Assembly (NCBI GenBank): GCA_009837205.1
Contig: VXTZ01000027.1
Coordinates: 6,301-56,278, forward strand
Source: Candidatus Dadabacteria bacterium
GTDB lineage: Bacteria; Desulfobacterota_D; UBA1144; Nemesobacterales; Nemesobacteraceae
DNA: 49,978 nucleotides
Reading direction: 5' to 3'
The translations under genes were made by a program, and so were the position numbers. Each line of letters opens with the position of its first letter. Position 1 is the stretch's first letter. Under the pieces are notes generated by a model, which was not told the DNA's origin, searched no databases, and worked only from the letters and a program-made list of their open reading frames with translations. Shown piece after piece: positions 36,336-44,091 of the stretch.

Positions 36336-37286
36336 TTAAGTTTCTGGAGTGAGCACAGGGTTGAACTGGGGTTGTGCGTTCCACAAATAGCCTTGTAACC
36401 AGAGCCGGCCTTCAACATTCTGACCAACCTTAGGAGGCTCACTGCCTGACCAGGCGCGTTGGGTCACAACAATTTTCAGTTCGGCATCTTCATATTCTTC
36501 ATCAAACCTCATGACTATAACCCTTATCTGCCAGCCGGATTGACCGAGCATATCGCCAAATCGTTCTTTTGAGAAGGGTTTTACCTCAAGCACGGGACCG
36601 TGAAACCAGTAGTCATCCTGATTCCACTCGGTAATGGGCAGAAACATGGCTGCATCTTCCATACTTATCACAGGAGGTGCCGACTCTTCTAAAGCCAGTA
36701 TTTGCCTTGTCTCAGGTGTTATGGAAATTTCTCTGACCTCAGCTGGTTTTGCCTCGTAGGCGATGCCTGACAGAATGAAGTCGTAAGCCTCTCCTGCCTT
36801 ATACCATGCACAGTTGCTGAAAAATTGGGTATCAAAGAATGAAATGTGTGATTGGCCCCAGCTTCCCTCAATTAGGGTCTCTGCTCGGTTCAGGACAAAA
36901 ACCTGTCTAATCTCAATACTAGCTTGAATACCTTCGCTGAAGAAGGGATACAAGCTGAGCAACTCGCCGCCTTCTTTGTCTACACTACTTGAACTCCGAA
37001 GTATACCAGTGAACGTGGTTATTAAACCTCTATTATTATTTGGCCAGCAAAGGTGAACGCCTTTTGGCCACTCTGCCGGAACCTTGCGTGGAACAGGACG
37101 ACCGTCGCTATATGAAACAGTGCCTAGCGAGCTCCCGATGATTGTGGGCAATTCATCAACCAAGCTGTCAATGTTTTCGTAAAACGGATCCCAATGCGAA
37201 CCAGGAAGATAATCTTGGTCCTCAGGTTCCCAAGTGAATGTACAATCGGGCCATGAAGCAAAAGAGGTTGAATAGTTGTCGGACAT
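36336..37286 (-). CDS. Unrecognised soluble protein
   Basis: A 316-residue protein rich in Trp, Tyr, Phe and acidic residues, with no signal peptide or membrane helix. The C-terminal third has a beta-rich, OB-like look (QNVEGRLWLQGYLWN), and the middle has DDYWFHGPVLEV. I do not recognise the family. It has no operon partner: 91 bases separate it from yceD upstream of the fab promoter and about 156 from the methyltransferase. Its codons are more AT-rich than those of the fab genes, which suggests transfer. Confidence 0.65.
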   Translation of the reverse strand: MSDNYSTSFASWPDCTFTWEPEDQDYLPGSHWDPFYENIDSLVDELPTIIGSSLGTVSYSDGRPVPRKVPAEWPKGVHLCWPNNNRGLITTFTGILRSSSSVDKEGGELLSLYPFFSEGIQASIEIRQVFVLNRAETLIEGSWGQSHISFFDTQFFSNCAWYKAGEAYDFILSGIAYEAKPAEVREISITPETRQILALEESAPPVISMEDAAMFLPITEWNQDDYWFHGPVLEVKPFSKERFGDMLGQSGWQIRVIVMRFDEEYEDAELKIVVTQRAWSGSEPPKVGQNVEGRLWLQGYLWNAQPQFNPVLTPET

Positions 37287-37442
37287 CTCTTGGGTTCTAG
37301 AACATACTACGGTAGTAGCCAGTAGTCAATATTGCGCAATCATCAGACTTTTTCGCTGTCTTCGTTCCAAGCTTTCTGGTTTGTTCCGAAGACGGGGAAT
37401 GCGCCCTGCCAGAATTGCCGCCCATTGCAGGTCCGAATCCTC

Positions 37443-38465
37443 CTATTCCGGCTTGCGGGCGTGGAAGAAATACATCGGGGTGAATATCCCGAGGCGCCCC
37501 GCTTCGGCGAAGGTTGCCGCAGTAAAGCTCAGAAGGTTGGAAACCTCGGTTGTTCCGCGCGGCACGATTCTCAGCCGTTCAAGCAGCCAGAGCAGACCGT
37601 GGGTCAGTCGGCGCCCCACCGCGGAACTGCGAAAATTTGCAAATGAAAGGCCCGATCCGACCATGGGCTGATACCATGGAATGCCCGGCGGGGCGTCGGC
37701 CGCTATATCGCGGGCCTCCACGAGTTCGAATCCGACTTTCCGCAGGATGTCGTCCACCTCGTGCGTCATGGGGATATCCGGAAGAGCGCTGGCATACTCC
37801 ATATCGGTCTTGAGCCGTCGGTGATCCGGGTCATCAGGGTTAAACAGGTCAGTCATGCAACATTCGTAGACCGCCAGAGATCCGCCGGGCTTTAGCAGGC
37901 GGAAAATTTCGGCGTAAACCCCAGTCCTGTCCGGTGCGTGACAGGTCCCCTCAATGGAATAAGCGGCGTCGAAGGATGCGTCCGGTGCGTCGATTTCCAT
38001 GAAATCGCAATGCAGCCAGTCGGCCAGATGGCCAAGACCCGCCGCCTCGCAGCGCTTCTCGGCCCGTTCGAGCTGCAGCGCATTGATGTTGACGCCCAGG
38101 ATACGGGCGCCGGAGAAACGCGCAATCTCGATCAACGGGCCGCCGACTCCGCAGCCCAGATCTATAGCCGTCATTCCGGGCCTGAGGCCGAGCCTGAGGG
38201 CGATATAGTGTTCGTGCCGGGCAATCGACGCGGCAAAGCTTTCATTAGCCGCCCGCGAAGCGAAATGGATGGACTGCCCCCAGCCGTACTCGATAAAGTC
38301 GGTGGCGAGGTCGTACCAGGTTATTACGGGATTCCGGGAATCCGTCTTGCTCTCGCCCGTACCTTCGTGCGCCGCGCCGCTAGGGCGACTTTTGAAACCC
38401 TCGATGCGCGTGGCGACGTCGCCTGATTTTCCGCTTTTGAAGATGTCGGTGAGGTTCGATCCCAT
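37443..38465 (-). CDS. Sterol C-24 methyltransferase homologue (Erg6/SMT-like)
   Basis: A SAM-dependent methyltransferase with the specific signatures of sterol 24-C-methyltransferases, not just a generic fold. It has the sterol region FIEYGWGQSIHFA, then ESFAASIARHEHY, the SAM motif IDLGCGVGGPLIEIARFSG, the YSIEGTCHAPDR region, LLKPGGSLAVYE and IPWYQPMVG. The C-terminal domain (LLERLRIVPRGTTEV to FTPMYFFHARKPE) matches the SMT C-terminal domain of yeast Erg6 as I remember it. The likely reaction is methylation of a sterol side chain at C-24. No sterol-synthesis gene is nearby, so substrate may come from elsewhere in the genome or from a host. The start is uncertain: ATG 38465, ATG 38507 and TTG 38540 are all in frame. 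Confidence 0.88.
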   Translation of the reverse strand: MGSNLTDIFKSGKSGDVATRIEGFKSRPSGAAHEGTGESKTDSRNPVITWYDLATDFIEYGWGQSIHFASRAANESFAASIARHEHYIALRLGLRPGMTAIDLGCGVGGPLIEIARFSGARILGVNINALQLERAEKRCEAAGLGHLADWLHCDFMEIDAPDASFDAAYSIEGTCHAPDRTGVYAEIFRLLKPGGSLAVYECCMTDLFNPDDPDHRRLKTDMEYASALPDIPMTHEVDDILRKVGFELVEARDIAADAPPGIPWYQPMVGSGLSFANFRSSAVGRRLTHGLLWLLERLRIVPRGTTEVSNLLSFTAATFAEAGRLGIFTPMYFFHARKPE

Positions 38466-38576
38466 AATCAAAGTCCCGATTGATACGCCCGGAATATAAC
38501 CGTCCATGCCCCGAAAATCAAAACTCCGGTCCGCTTTCAAGGAACATCCCGCACTGGGGACGGGGAAACGGACGGC

Positions 38577-39557
38577 TCAGACGTTATGACAGGCGACGCT
38601 GCGTCCGTCGGCTCCTTTTTTTTCCAGCCGCGGAGTCTCCCTTGAGCATACCTCCGTAGCCAGAGGACATCTCGGATGAAAACTGCAGCCCGAGGGAATA
38701 TCCGCGAGATTCCTTATTTCTCCCGATACGGACGCTTCGCTGCCGTTTTCGCTCCCGGTTGTCCTTATCTCGGGGATTGCGGAGATAAGCATCCTGGTGT
38801 AGGGATGCGCGGGGTTTGAGTAGATATCGTCGCTTGAGGCAATTTCGACTATTTTCCCAAGGTACATTACGGCCACAAGGTCGCTTACGTGCTTTACGAC
38901 GCGGAGGTCATGGGATATGAAAAGGTAGGAAAGACCGTGTTTTTTCTGAAGATCCTTAAGCAGGTTTATTATCTGCGCCTGCACTGACACGTCAAGCGCC
39001 GAGACGGGCTCATCGCAGACAACAAATTTCGGGCGAAGAGAGATCGCGCGCGCTATTGCTATCCTCTGGCGCTGTCCCCCGCTGAACTCGTGAGGATAGC
39101 GACCCATGACGTCGGCTCCAAGACCTACCTCGCCGAGAAGCCGGACCACGAACTCGTGGCGTTCTTCCTTTTTTACCGTGTTGTGAATGCTTATTCCCTC
39201 AGAGACAAGCGAGCCCACGTTCATCCTGGGGTTAAGGGAACCGTAGGGGTTCTGGAATATCATCTGCATTTCCCTTCTCAGGGAGCGAAGCCGAGCCGGG
39301 TCAAGTTCGGTGATGTCCTCTCCCTCAAAGAATATCTTCCCGGCGGTGGGAGCAAGAAGTCTCAGCACCGTTTTTCCAAGCGTCGTCTTGCCGCTGCCGC
39401 TCTCTCCCACAAGACCCACTGTACTGCCCCTTTCAATTTCAAGTTCTACTTCATCAACGGCACGTACATAGCTTGAAATTCTTGATAAAATACCTTTTCG
39501 GATCGGAAAGTACTTTTTAAGTTCTCTTACATTTAATATTGATTCATTCATTTTCAT
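38577..39557 (-). CDS. oppF: Oligopeptide ABC transporter ATP-binding protein OppF/DppF
   Basis: An ABC ATPase of about 326 residues with Walker A GLVGESGSGKTTLGK, signature FSGGQRQRIAIARAI, Walker B VVCDEPVSALDVS and the oligopeptide/dipeptide C-terminal domain (CSFHPRCPLATEVC). It powers peptide import with OppD. The start is placed at ATG 39557 or 39551; the frame is open to 39611 but would overlap the preceding gene. The other three opp genes lie at 45025-48023 on the same strand, so about 5.5 kb of foreign DNA separates oppF from its operon. Confidence 0.94.
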   Translation of the reverse strand: MKMNESILNVRELKKYFPIRKGILSRISSYVRAVDEVELEIERGSTVGLVGESGSGKTTLGKTVLRLLAPTAGKIFFEGEDITELDPARLRSLRREMQMIFQNPYGSLNPRMNVGSLVSEGISIHNTVKKEERHEFVVRLLGEVGLGADVMGRYPHEFSGGQRQRIAIARAISLRPKFVVCDEPVSALDVSVQAQIINLLKDLQKKHGLSYLFISHDLRVVKHVSDLVAVMYLGKIVEIASSDDIYSNPAHPYTRMLISAIPEIRTTGSENGSEASVSGEIRNLADIPSGCSFHPRCPLATEVCSRETPRLEKKGADGRSVACHNV

Positions 39558-39585
39558 AACTGAACAGACATAAATCAGTTCCGCG

Positions 39586-39891
39586 TTACGCCGCATTCTT
39601 TTCAGGTCCAAGGCTTTGAGCAGTTTCGCAACCCGACCTGATCCGTGCCCGTCTAAGTTCCCATGACCTCTGCAGGTTAAGCCAGAGCCTCGGAGTCGTA
39701 CAAAAATAACCGGACAAGCGTAGTGCCATGTCCTCTCTCACGTCACAATGGCTGTTAAGAATCTTCGTGATCCGGTCTTTCGGCACCCTTAATTTTTTTG
39801 ATAACTCGTCGATTGACAGCCCCAGCGCGTCAAGTTCCTGGCTAAGTATCTCACCCGGATGCACCGGCCTCATTCCGTTTACAGGGTTCAT
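39586..39891 (-). CDS. higA: HigA-family antitoxin, orphan
   Basis: A 101-residue XRE protein of the HigA/VapI type, starting MNPVNGMRPVHPGEILSQEL and ending with the family helix RLSGYFCTTPRLWLNLQ. The ATG at 39891 has GGGAG upstream. HigA normally follows a HigB toxin; the 137 bases upstream (39892-40028) contain no such gene, so it is solitary. It is the gene at the oppF edge of the insertion. Confidence 0.85.
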   Translation of the reverse strand: MNPVNGMRPVHPGEILSQELDALGLSIDELSKKLRVPKDRITKILNSHCDVREDMALRLSGYFCTTPRLWLNLQRSWELRRARIRSGCETAQSLGPEKNAA

Positions 39892-40028
39892 TCTCTGCTC
39901 TCCCTTGTTTAGCCCCAAACAGCAGGGTCGATAATAGGTTTAACCAGAACAGTATACGGGAAAACGGTTGTATAATTCCATCTTTACAGCGTCCTCACAA
40001 ATAAAGCCAGAAGATTGGTCCTCATTAC

Positions 40029-40598
40029 TCAGGAACCTATGCCGATCAGTACTAGGGGAACTGGCGGCACTCCTCGCCCTTGCTTAAGCAGATTCAGCAC
40101 TCCTCGTTCATAGCAAGGAACGCCAGAGGACATTTTCCGCTCCAGATCCTTCACAGGAAGTATCTCAATCCCCACGTCAATCATGTCAGAAACATAGGAA
40201 CTGAGATGCTCGGCAAACAGTTCACGGGAGGTAAAAGCGTAATCGTCAAACTGCAATTCCACCGCCACCCGACCTTTTGCAAAACAGGGCCGGTTATAAT
40301 ATCTTATCGCTTCATGTTCGGATCTTTTGATTCCACATCCTTTCTCATCTCCAGACATCTCGCGTACATTGCGAAGAAGATTTCCGTTGCGCATTACCCA
40401 GAATGCCGCCCTTCGCTGTTGCCACCCTCTGCTTTCAAAGCCATCTTTGAACCGTTTGCTGATTTCTTCAGGGGAAACCAGCAGATTTTCCTGCTGTCCA
40501 TCTTTTTCCGTAAAGACCCTGACTCGGCAAGCCTCGGCGTCAACGCTCTCTATCACAGTCCGTATGTCCATCCATAGCTCCCCGTAGCGAACCAGCAT
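40029..40598 (-). CDS. BglII-like restriction endonuclease
   Basis: A 189-residue protein with an endonuclease core: RPCFAKGRVAVELQFDDYAF holds an ExQ-type metal site, and DVGIEILPVKDLERKMSSG and PVPLVLIGIG follow. This pattern fits the BglII family (active-site Asp...ExQ). The frame is open to 40682, but the ATG at 40598 has GAGGA nearby, and the upstream part is the transposon end. No methylase is adjacent on this side. It may be a solitary nuclease left after its partner was lost, or the original partner of the broken frame at 42622-42933. Confidence 0.65.
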   Translation of the reverse strand: MLVRYGELWMDIRTVIESVDAEACRVRVFTEKDGQQENLLVSPEEISKRFKDGFESRGWQQRRAAFWVMRNGNLLRNVREMSGDEKGCGIKRSEHEAIRYYNRPCFAKGRVAVELQFDDYAFTSRELFAEHLSSYVSDMIDVGIEILPVKDLERKMSSGVPCYERGVLNLLKQGRGVPPVPLVLIGIGS

Positions 40599-40629
40599 AC
40601 ATTCCTCGCCGTTTAAGTGTGAATGACTA

Positions 40630-40637
40630 GATTTAAT
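40630..40637 (+). repeat. Left target-site duplication of IS1595 transposon
   Basis: GATTTAAT immediately outside the left inverted repeat. The identical 8 bases lie outside the right end at 42619-42626. An 8-bp duplication is characteristic of the IS1595 family. Confidence 0.92.
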
Positions 40638-40659
40638 CGTAATTATGCATTTGACAAAG
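40638..40659 (+). repeat. Left terminal inverted repeat
   Basis: 22 bases starting CGTAATTATGCATTTGAC, perfectly inverted at 42597-42618. Imperfect similarity continues inward (TACAAGATATAGAAT here against TACAACATGTAGAAT at the other end). Confidence 0.95.
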
Positions 40660-40690
40660 CAAAATACAAGATATAGAATCATGCCTTATA

Positions 40691-41173
40691 GTGAAAATTT
40701 TGAAATGGGCTTTTCGGGTTTTTGTCGAAGAACACCTTTTTTACTTCTTGGGAATTCCTGCTATTGGAACATGGGGGGCTTTTTTTACGAGGAAAAAACA
40801 AATGGCACTTGAAGTTCTCCCTATTACCTTATTACTCTTTGGTGTCTGTGCTCTTGTCGGCGGTTATTTTTCGGTAAAAAAAGCGATAAGAAAAGTTTAT
40901 CTTGAGGATCTTGAAGAGGTTCTTTCGTCCGTGAGGAATCTATTGGCAACTTGGCATTCTCCGACTTTGAACATTCTCCCATCAACTGAATCTGGGCCTG
41001 ATCTTTTTCAATTAAGAATGGAAGCGATGGAGAAAACTTTAAACATAAGACCTAAATTAGTTAAAAGTCACGGAAAAGAAAAAATACCCCCGTTAATCAC
41101 TGCGGATAATCCTGAATCGGTGATTACTTGGTATTCGTTTTTAGTTAGCGAAGTCGCGGCATATAAGAATTGA
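40691..41173 (+). CDS. Transposon passenger 1: small membrane protein
   Basis: A 160-residue protein with one hydrophobic segment near the N-terminus (about residues 14-33) and a second near 42-60, followed by a charged soluble tail. I do not recognise it. The start is GTG at 40691, just inside the left inverted repeat, so the element's end may supply its promoter. It overlaps or abuts the next gene (stop 41171-41173; next ATG 41179). It is a passenger of the IS1595 element, not part of its transposition machinery. Confidence 0.6.
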   Translation: MKILKWAFRVFVEEHLFYFLGIPAIGTWGAFFTRKKQMALEVLPITLLLFGVCALVGGYFSVKKAIRKVYLEDLEEVLSSVRNLLATWHSPTLNILPSTESGPDLFQLRMEAMEKTLNIRPKLVKSHGKEKIPPLITADNPESVITWYSFLVSEVAAYKN

Positions 41174-41178
41174 AGAAA

Positions 41179-41511
41179 ATGCGAAAGATACTAGTTCTTA
41201 GTTTGTTGCTTACCTTATTTACTTCTGTTTCAGCGGGTGCGGAAGCAGAAGAACATGAAGCAGAGCTTAGCGAGTTTCTTAGATTCTCTGCCTACGCAAT
41301 ACAATCCTTCGGCTGGAAATGCAACGAAATTCAACGTTTAGACAATGGTTCTTTCGATTTCGGCCCCCGCAGCGCTCCCGGCTATGCTATTACCTACAAG
41401 ATTACATGTGAAGACAATCTGACATATTATATGAGATATACAGGTATGCCAAGTAATACCAAACAACGTATTGCTTTCTGCCATAAAGGAACATGCAAGG
41501 AGTTCAAGTGA
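41179..41511 (+). CDS. Transposon passenger 2: secreted small Cys-containing protein
   Basis: A 110-residue protein with a clear signal peptide (MRKILVLSLLLTLFTSVSAG followed by a small-residue cleavage site). The mature part is about 90 residues with four cysteines (WKCNE, KITCED, FCHKGTCKEF), which could form two disulfides. The start at ATG 41179 gives a normal leader; a TTG three codons upstream overlaps the previous stop. It is convergent with the transposase, ending 2 bases from it. The family is not recognised. Confidence 0.65.
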   Translation: MRKILVLSLLLTLFTSVSAGAEAEEHEAELSEFLRFSAYAIQSFGWKCNEIQRLDNGSFDFGPRSAPGYAITYKITCEDNLTYYMRYTGMPSNTKQRIAFCHKGTCKEFK

Positions 41512-41513
41512 GC

Positions 41514-42401
41514 TTACGCAGTCAACTTCTTGTAAGTAAGAGTTTCCGTGTTCATAATGCGCCTAAGCGTATCAATGAAGATGTGAGGGTTATCCCGGTT
41601 ATTAAGCCGCCATTCAAGCTCTTCTATGTAGCGGTCCATGTGCTTGACGGACATCTTATGGAATGCTCCAATGATGGAACGCTTGAACAGGCTCCAGACT
41701 CCCTCGATGCTGTTGATATGAACATCACCTCTTACCCATTCCTCTTCGGAGTGGGTAACGGTTTCATGGCGGGTATTATGATCTTCAATTCCGAGATAGG
41801 CTTTCCATTCATCGGTATATATGGCTTCAGCTTCGTCTTTCACAGCCCGCTTGATGAATCCGTGAAGAGTCTCCCGCTTGGTGTCGGGGATTCGTTCAAT
41901 ACGAACCTTCCCGCCTCGCTGGATGGCTCCGGCAACCCATGTTTTATTGCCCTTGTAAGCCCTGCCTTTGCCCTTTGTTTTTCCACCTATCAGTGTTTCG
42001 TCCACCTCCACGATTCCTATGAGGGTAGGACCTTCAAACGGTTCATTACCCATAGCCTCACGGATCCGGTGGCAGAGATACCATGCTGTCCTGTAGTTAA
42101 TTCCGAGAGTTCGTTTTATCTGGTTGGCCGAGATTCCTTTCTTGGACTCACACATAAGATAGATGGCGATAAACCATTTTCTCAGGGGCAAATGGGAATC
42201 ATGCATAATAGTTCCACTGGTTACCGAGAACTGGTAACCGCAACCCTTGCACTCAAAACGCTTCTGTTTTGGAAGTGGAAGAACTTCGACAGACCCGCAA
42301 CGGGCGCAGTGAATACCATGCGGCCAGCGGATGTTTTCAAGTGCCTTACGGCACTGATCATCTGTTTGAAACTTATCCATTAAGGAGACGAGATTGATCA
42401 T
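41514..42401 (-). CDS. IS1595-family transposase
   Basis: A 295-residue transposase with an N-terminal zinc ribbon (CARCGS and CKGCGYQFSV, about residues 32-65) and the ISXO2-like DDE domain: VEVDETLIGGKTKGKG (first Asp), AIYTDEWKAY (second Asp) and the terminal HINSIEGVWSLFKRS (Glu/Asn side). Full-length and in frame, so probably active. ATG at 42401 has GGGGA upstream; its start codon overlaps that of the small gene on the other strand. Confidence 0.94.
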   Translation of the reverse strand: MINLVSLMDKFQTDDQCRKALENIRWPHGIHCARCGSVEVLPLPKQKRFECKGCGYQFSVTSGTIMHDSHLPLRKWFIAIYLMCESKKGISANQIKRTLGINYRTAWYLCHRIREAMGNEPFEGPTLIGIVEVDETLIGGKTKGKGRAYKGNKTWVAGAIQRGGKVRIERIPDTKRETLHGFIKRAVKDEAEAIYTDEWKAYLGIEDHNTRHETVTHSEEEWVRGDVHINSIEGVWSLFKRSIIGAFHKMSVKHMDRYIEELEWRLNNRDNPHIFIDTLRRIMNTETLTYKKLTA

Positions 42402-42573
42402 GGTTCAAAAATCCCCTGGAAAAAGAAAGAAACTTCCCAAAGACGCATTTGAACGAGGCGATAGATACCTCATGGAGTGTATCTTCGGGAAACGAGTAAT
42501 GAAGGAACTGGACAAAATCACTTCGGAAGAACCGAAGGAAAAGCTTGAAATTAATACTGAATTTCTCATGTAG
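42400..42573 (+). CDS. Small basic/acidic protein at transposon right end
   Basis: 57 residues, beginning MVQKSPGKRKKLPKDAFERG and ending in an acidic tail (KITSEEPKEKLEINTEFLM). A GGAG ribosome site lies about 12 bases upstream of the ATG. It is divergent from and start-overlapping with the transposase. It could be a transposition accessory or regulator; no family is recognised. Confidence 0.5.
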   Translation: MVQKSPGKRKKLPKDAFERGDRYLMECIFGKRVMKELDKITSEEPKEKLEINTEFLM

Positions 42574-42596
42574 ATAATTCTACATGTTGTACACTA

Positions 42597-42618
42597 CTTT
42601 GTCAAATGCATAATTACG
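42597..42618 (-). repeat. Right terminal inverted repeat
   Basis: Exact inverse of 40638-40659, ending at the right target duplication. Confidence 0.95.
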
Positions 42619-42626
42619 GATTTAAT
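42619..42626 (+). repeat. Right target-site duplication of IS1595 transposon
   Basis: GATTTAAT, identical to 40630-40637. Confidence 0.92.
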
Positions 42627-42933
42627 CTGCATCGACAACCTCCTCCGGTTTTGCGGCATAGAAACCAGATACGAGATGGGAAAATACCAGATCCGGTTCT
42701 GCGAATCCAGTATCAGAATTGGAATATGCACCCAGAGAATGAAGATCATTCAGGTCGCCCTTTCGGAAGAATACAGAAAACATTTCGGTTGCATATTGAT
42801 TAGTCAACTCCCACGGATCAGAAGGCGAGAAGAATCAGGAAGGAGGCAAACATGCATATATAGATTTGATCAGCCTTATGAACATACCAGAGCTAAACGG
42901 ATTAGCAAAAAAGATCGTAGGAACCCTCGACAT
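42622..42933 (-). pseudogene. Broken reading frame next to transposon, identity unknown
   Basis: A minus-strand frame from ATG 42933 (MSRVPTIFFANPFSSG...) to TAA 42622-42624, interrupted once by a TGA at 42835-42837 after 32 codons. It ends ...FYAAKPEEVVDAD inside the target duplication. Removing the transposon puts its stop about 35 bases before the BglII-like gene, as in an operon. The translation looks protein-like but I cannot name it. The remainder of 42574-42970 has no convincing gene; plus-strand frames there lack support. Confidence 0.25.
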
Positions 42934-42970
42934 CTCCTTAATTCTTGGGTAAATTACTTCCCGAAGTTTA

Positions 42971-43477
42971 ATGGAAGAAAAGATAATACCGAGCAAGAAA
43001 AACGGGGTCGTCGAGTCACTTCCTGAGGGAACATCGCTAACAGAGATAATGAGGACGTTCCCTGATAACGCTACGGCTGAAAAATGGTTTGTTGAAAACC
43101 GCTGGCCAGACGGGATACACTGCCCGTGCTGCGGAGCGAAAAATATCCAGGAAAGAAAAACCCGTAAGCCTCAACCTTACCGTTGCCGTGATTGTCGCAA
43201 GGATTTCTCCGTCAAAACAGGGACGCTGATGCATCATTCTAGGCTTGGACTTCAGGTTTGGGCGATAGCCATATATCTTCTTGTTACCAACCTCAAAGGT
43301 GTTTCCAGCATCAAACTCCATAGAGGTCTGGATATCACTCAAAAGAGCGCATGGCACTTGGCTCACCGCATAAGAGAGACTTGGAAAGATAATGAAGACA
43401 TGTTTTCTGGGGCTTTAGAACTTGATGAAACCTTTACGGGTAGCCAACACCTTCCCTATCAAGGACTGATCTCATGA
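42971..43477 (+). pseudogene. Truncated IS1595-family transposase
   Basis: Codes for the N-terminal half of a second IS1595 transposase. TFPDNATAEKWFVENRWPDG, the zinc ribbon (CPCCGAKN and CRDCRKDFSVK), KTGTLMHHSRLGLQVW and the first catalytic aspartate in LELDETFTG are present. Homology stops about ten codons before the stop, so two of three catalytic residues are missing and it cannot transpose. It differs from the intact transposase nearby, so it comes from a separate element. The methylase ATG overlaps its stop (ATGA). Confidence 0.85.
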
Positions 43478-44091
43478 ATGAAGAATTATCACGGTATCTT
43501 AATGGCAGGAAATTCGGAACTGTACTAGCCGACCCTCCTTGGAGATTTCATAACAGAACCGGCAAGGTTGCCCCGGAACACCGCAGATTGTCGAGATATG
43601 ACACCATGACATTCGAGGAGATAGCGGCACTCCCTGTAAAGGACCATGTTGCCGACATTTCTCATTGTTATCTATGGATACCGAATGCGTTGCTCCCTTA
43701 TGGTTTAGACATATTGGACGCTTGGGGCTTTGAATACAAAACAAACCTGATCTGGCACAAAATACGTAAAGACGGCGGGTCGGATGGAAGGGGCGTAGGA
43801 TTTTACTTCCGAAATGTGACAGAAATCCTGTTATTCGGCGTTAGGGGGAAAAACGCCAGAACCCTTGCCCCGGGCAGAAGCCAGGTTAATTTGATAGCCA
43901 GCCGCAAAAGAGAGCATTCACGTAAACCTGATGAGCAATATGATCTTATAGAGAGCTGTAGCCGGGGACCGTATCTTGAACTGTTTGGACGTGGCGGCAG
44001 GGAGAAATGGGTAGTGTGGGGCAATCAGGCTAATGGAGACTATCAACCTGACTGGCCTACATACAAATACAATTCGACGGGTGCCGAGTGA
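43474..44091 (+). CDS. MT-A70-family adenine DNA methyltransferase
   Basis: A 205-residue MT-A70-type N6-adenine methyltransferase. The catalytic DPPW is in VLADPPWRFHNRTG, and the family pattern continues with YDTMTFEEIAALPV, LWIPNALLPYGLDIL, WGFEYKTNLIWHK and GFYFRNVTEILLFGVRG. It has AAGGA eight bases upstream. Its stop overlaps the next gene by 4 bases (ATGA), and that gene encodes a BglII-like nuclease, so the pair is a type II restriction-modification system. The recognition sequence cannot be read from the protein. Confidence 0.9.
   Translation: MNEELSRYLNGRKFGTVLADPPWRFHNRTGKVAPEHRRLSRYDTMTFEEIAALPVKDHVADISHCYLWIPNALLPYGLDILDAWGFEYKTNLIWHKIRKDGGSDGRGVGFYFRNVTEILLFGVRGKNARTLAPGRSQVNLIASRKREHSRKPDEQYDLIESCSRGPYLELFGRGGREKWVVWGNQANGDYQPDWPTYKYNSTGAE

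Larger units (their letters stand above)
40638..42618. mobile_element. Complete IS1595-family transposon with passenger genes
   Basis: A 1981-bp element bounded by 22-bp perfect inverted repeats (40638-40659 and 42597-42618) that continue inward imperfectly for about 20 more bases, and flanked by 8-bp direct duplications GATTTAAT. It holds a minus-strand IS1595 transposase in the right half and two plus-strand genes of unknown role in the left half, convergent with it. A small plus-strand gene lies at the right end. It inserted between the BglII-like gene (downstream side) and a broken frame at 42622-42933. IS1595 elements with passenger genes are a known subgroup; these passengers I do not recognise. 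Intact ends and duplication point to a recent insertion. Confidence 0.93.

Noticed and set aside
37443-38465. Methyltransferase as generic UbiE/ubiquinone or cyclopropane enzyme
   Set aside because: Presence of the sterol-specific N-terminal region and the SMT C-terminal domain argues for the Erg6 group.
42606-43026. Plus-strand frames at 42606-42803 and 42676-43026 as genes
   Set aside because: They overlap each other, begin inside or next to the transposon end, lack ribosome sites and show no family pattern.
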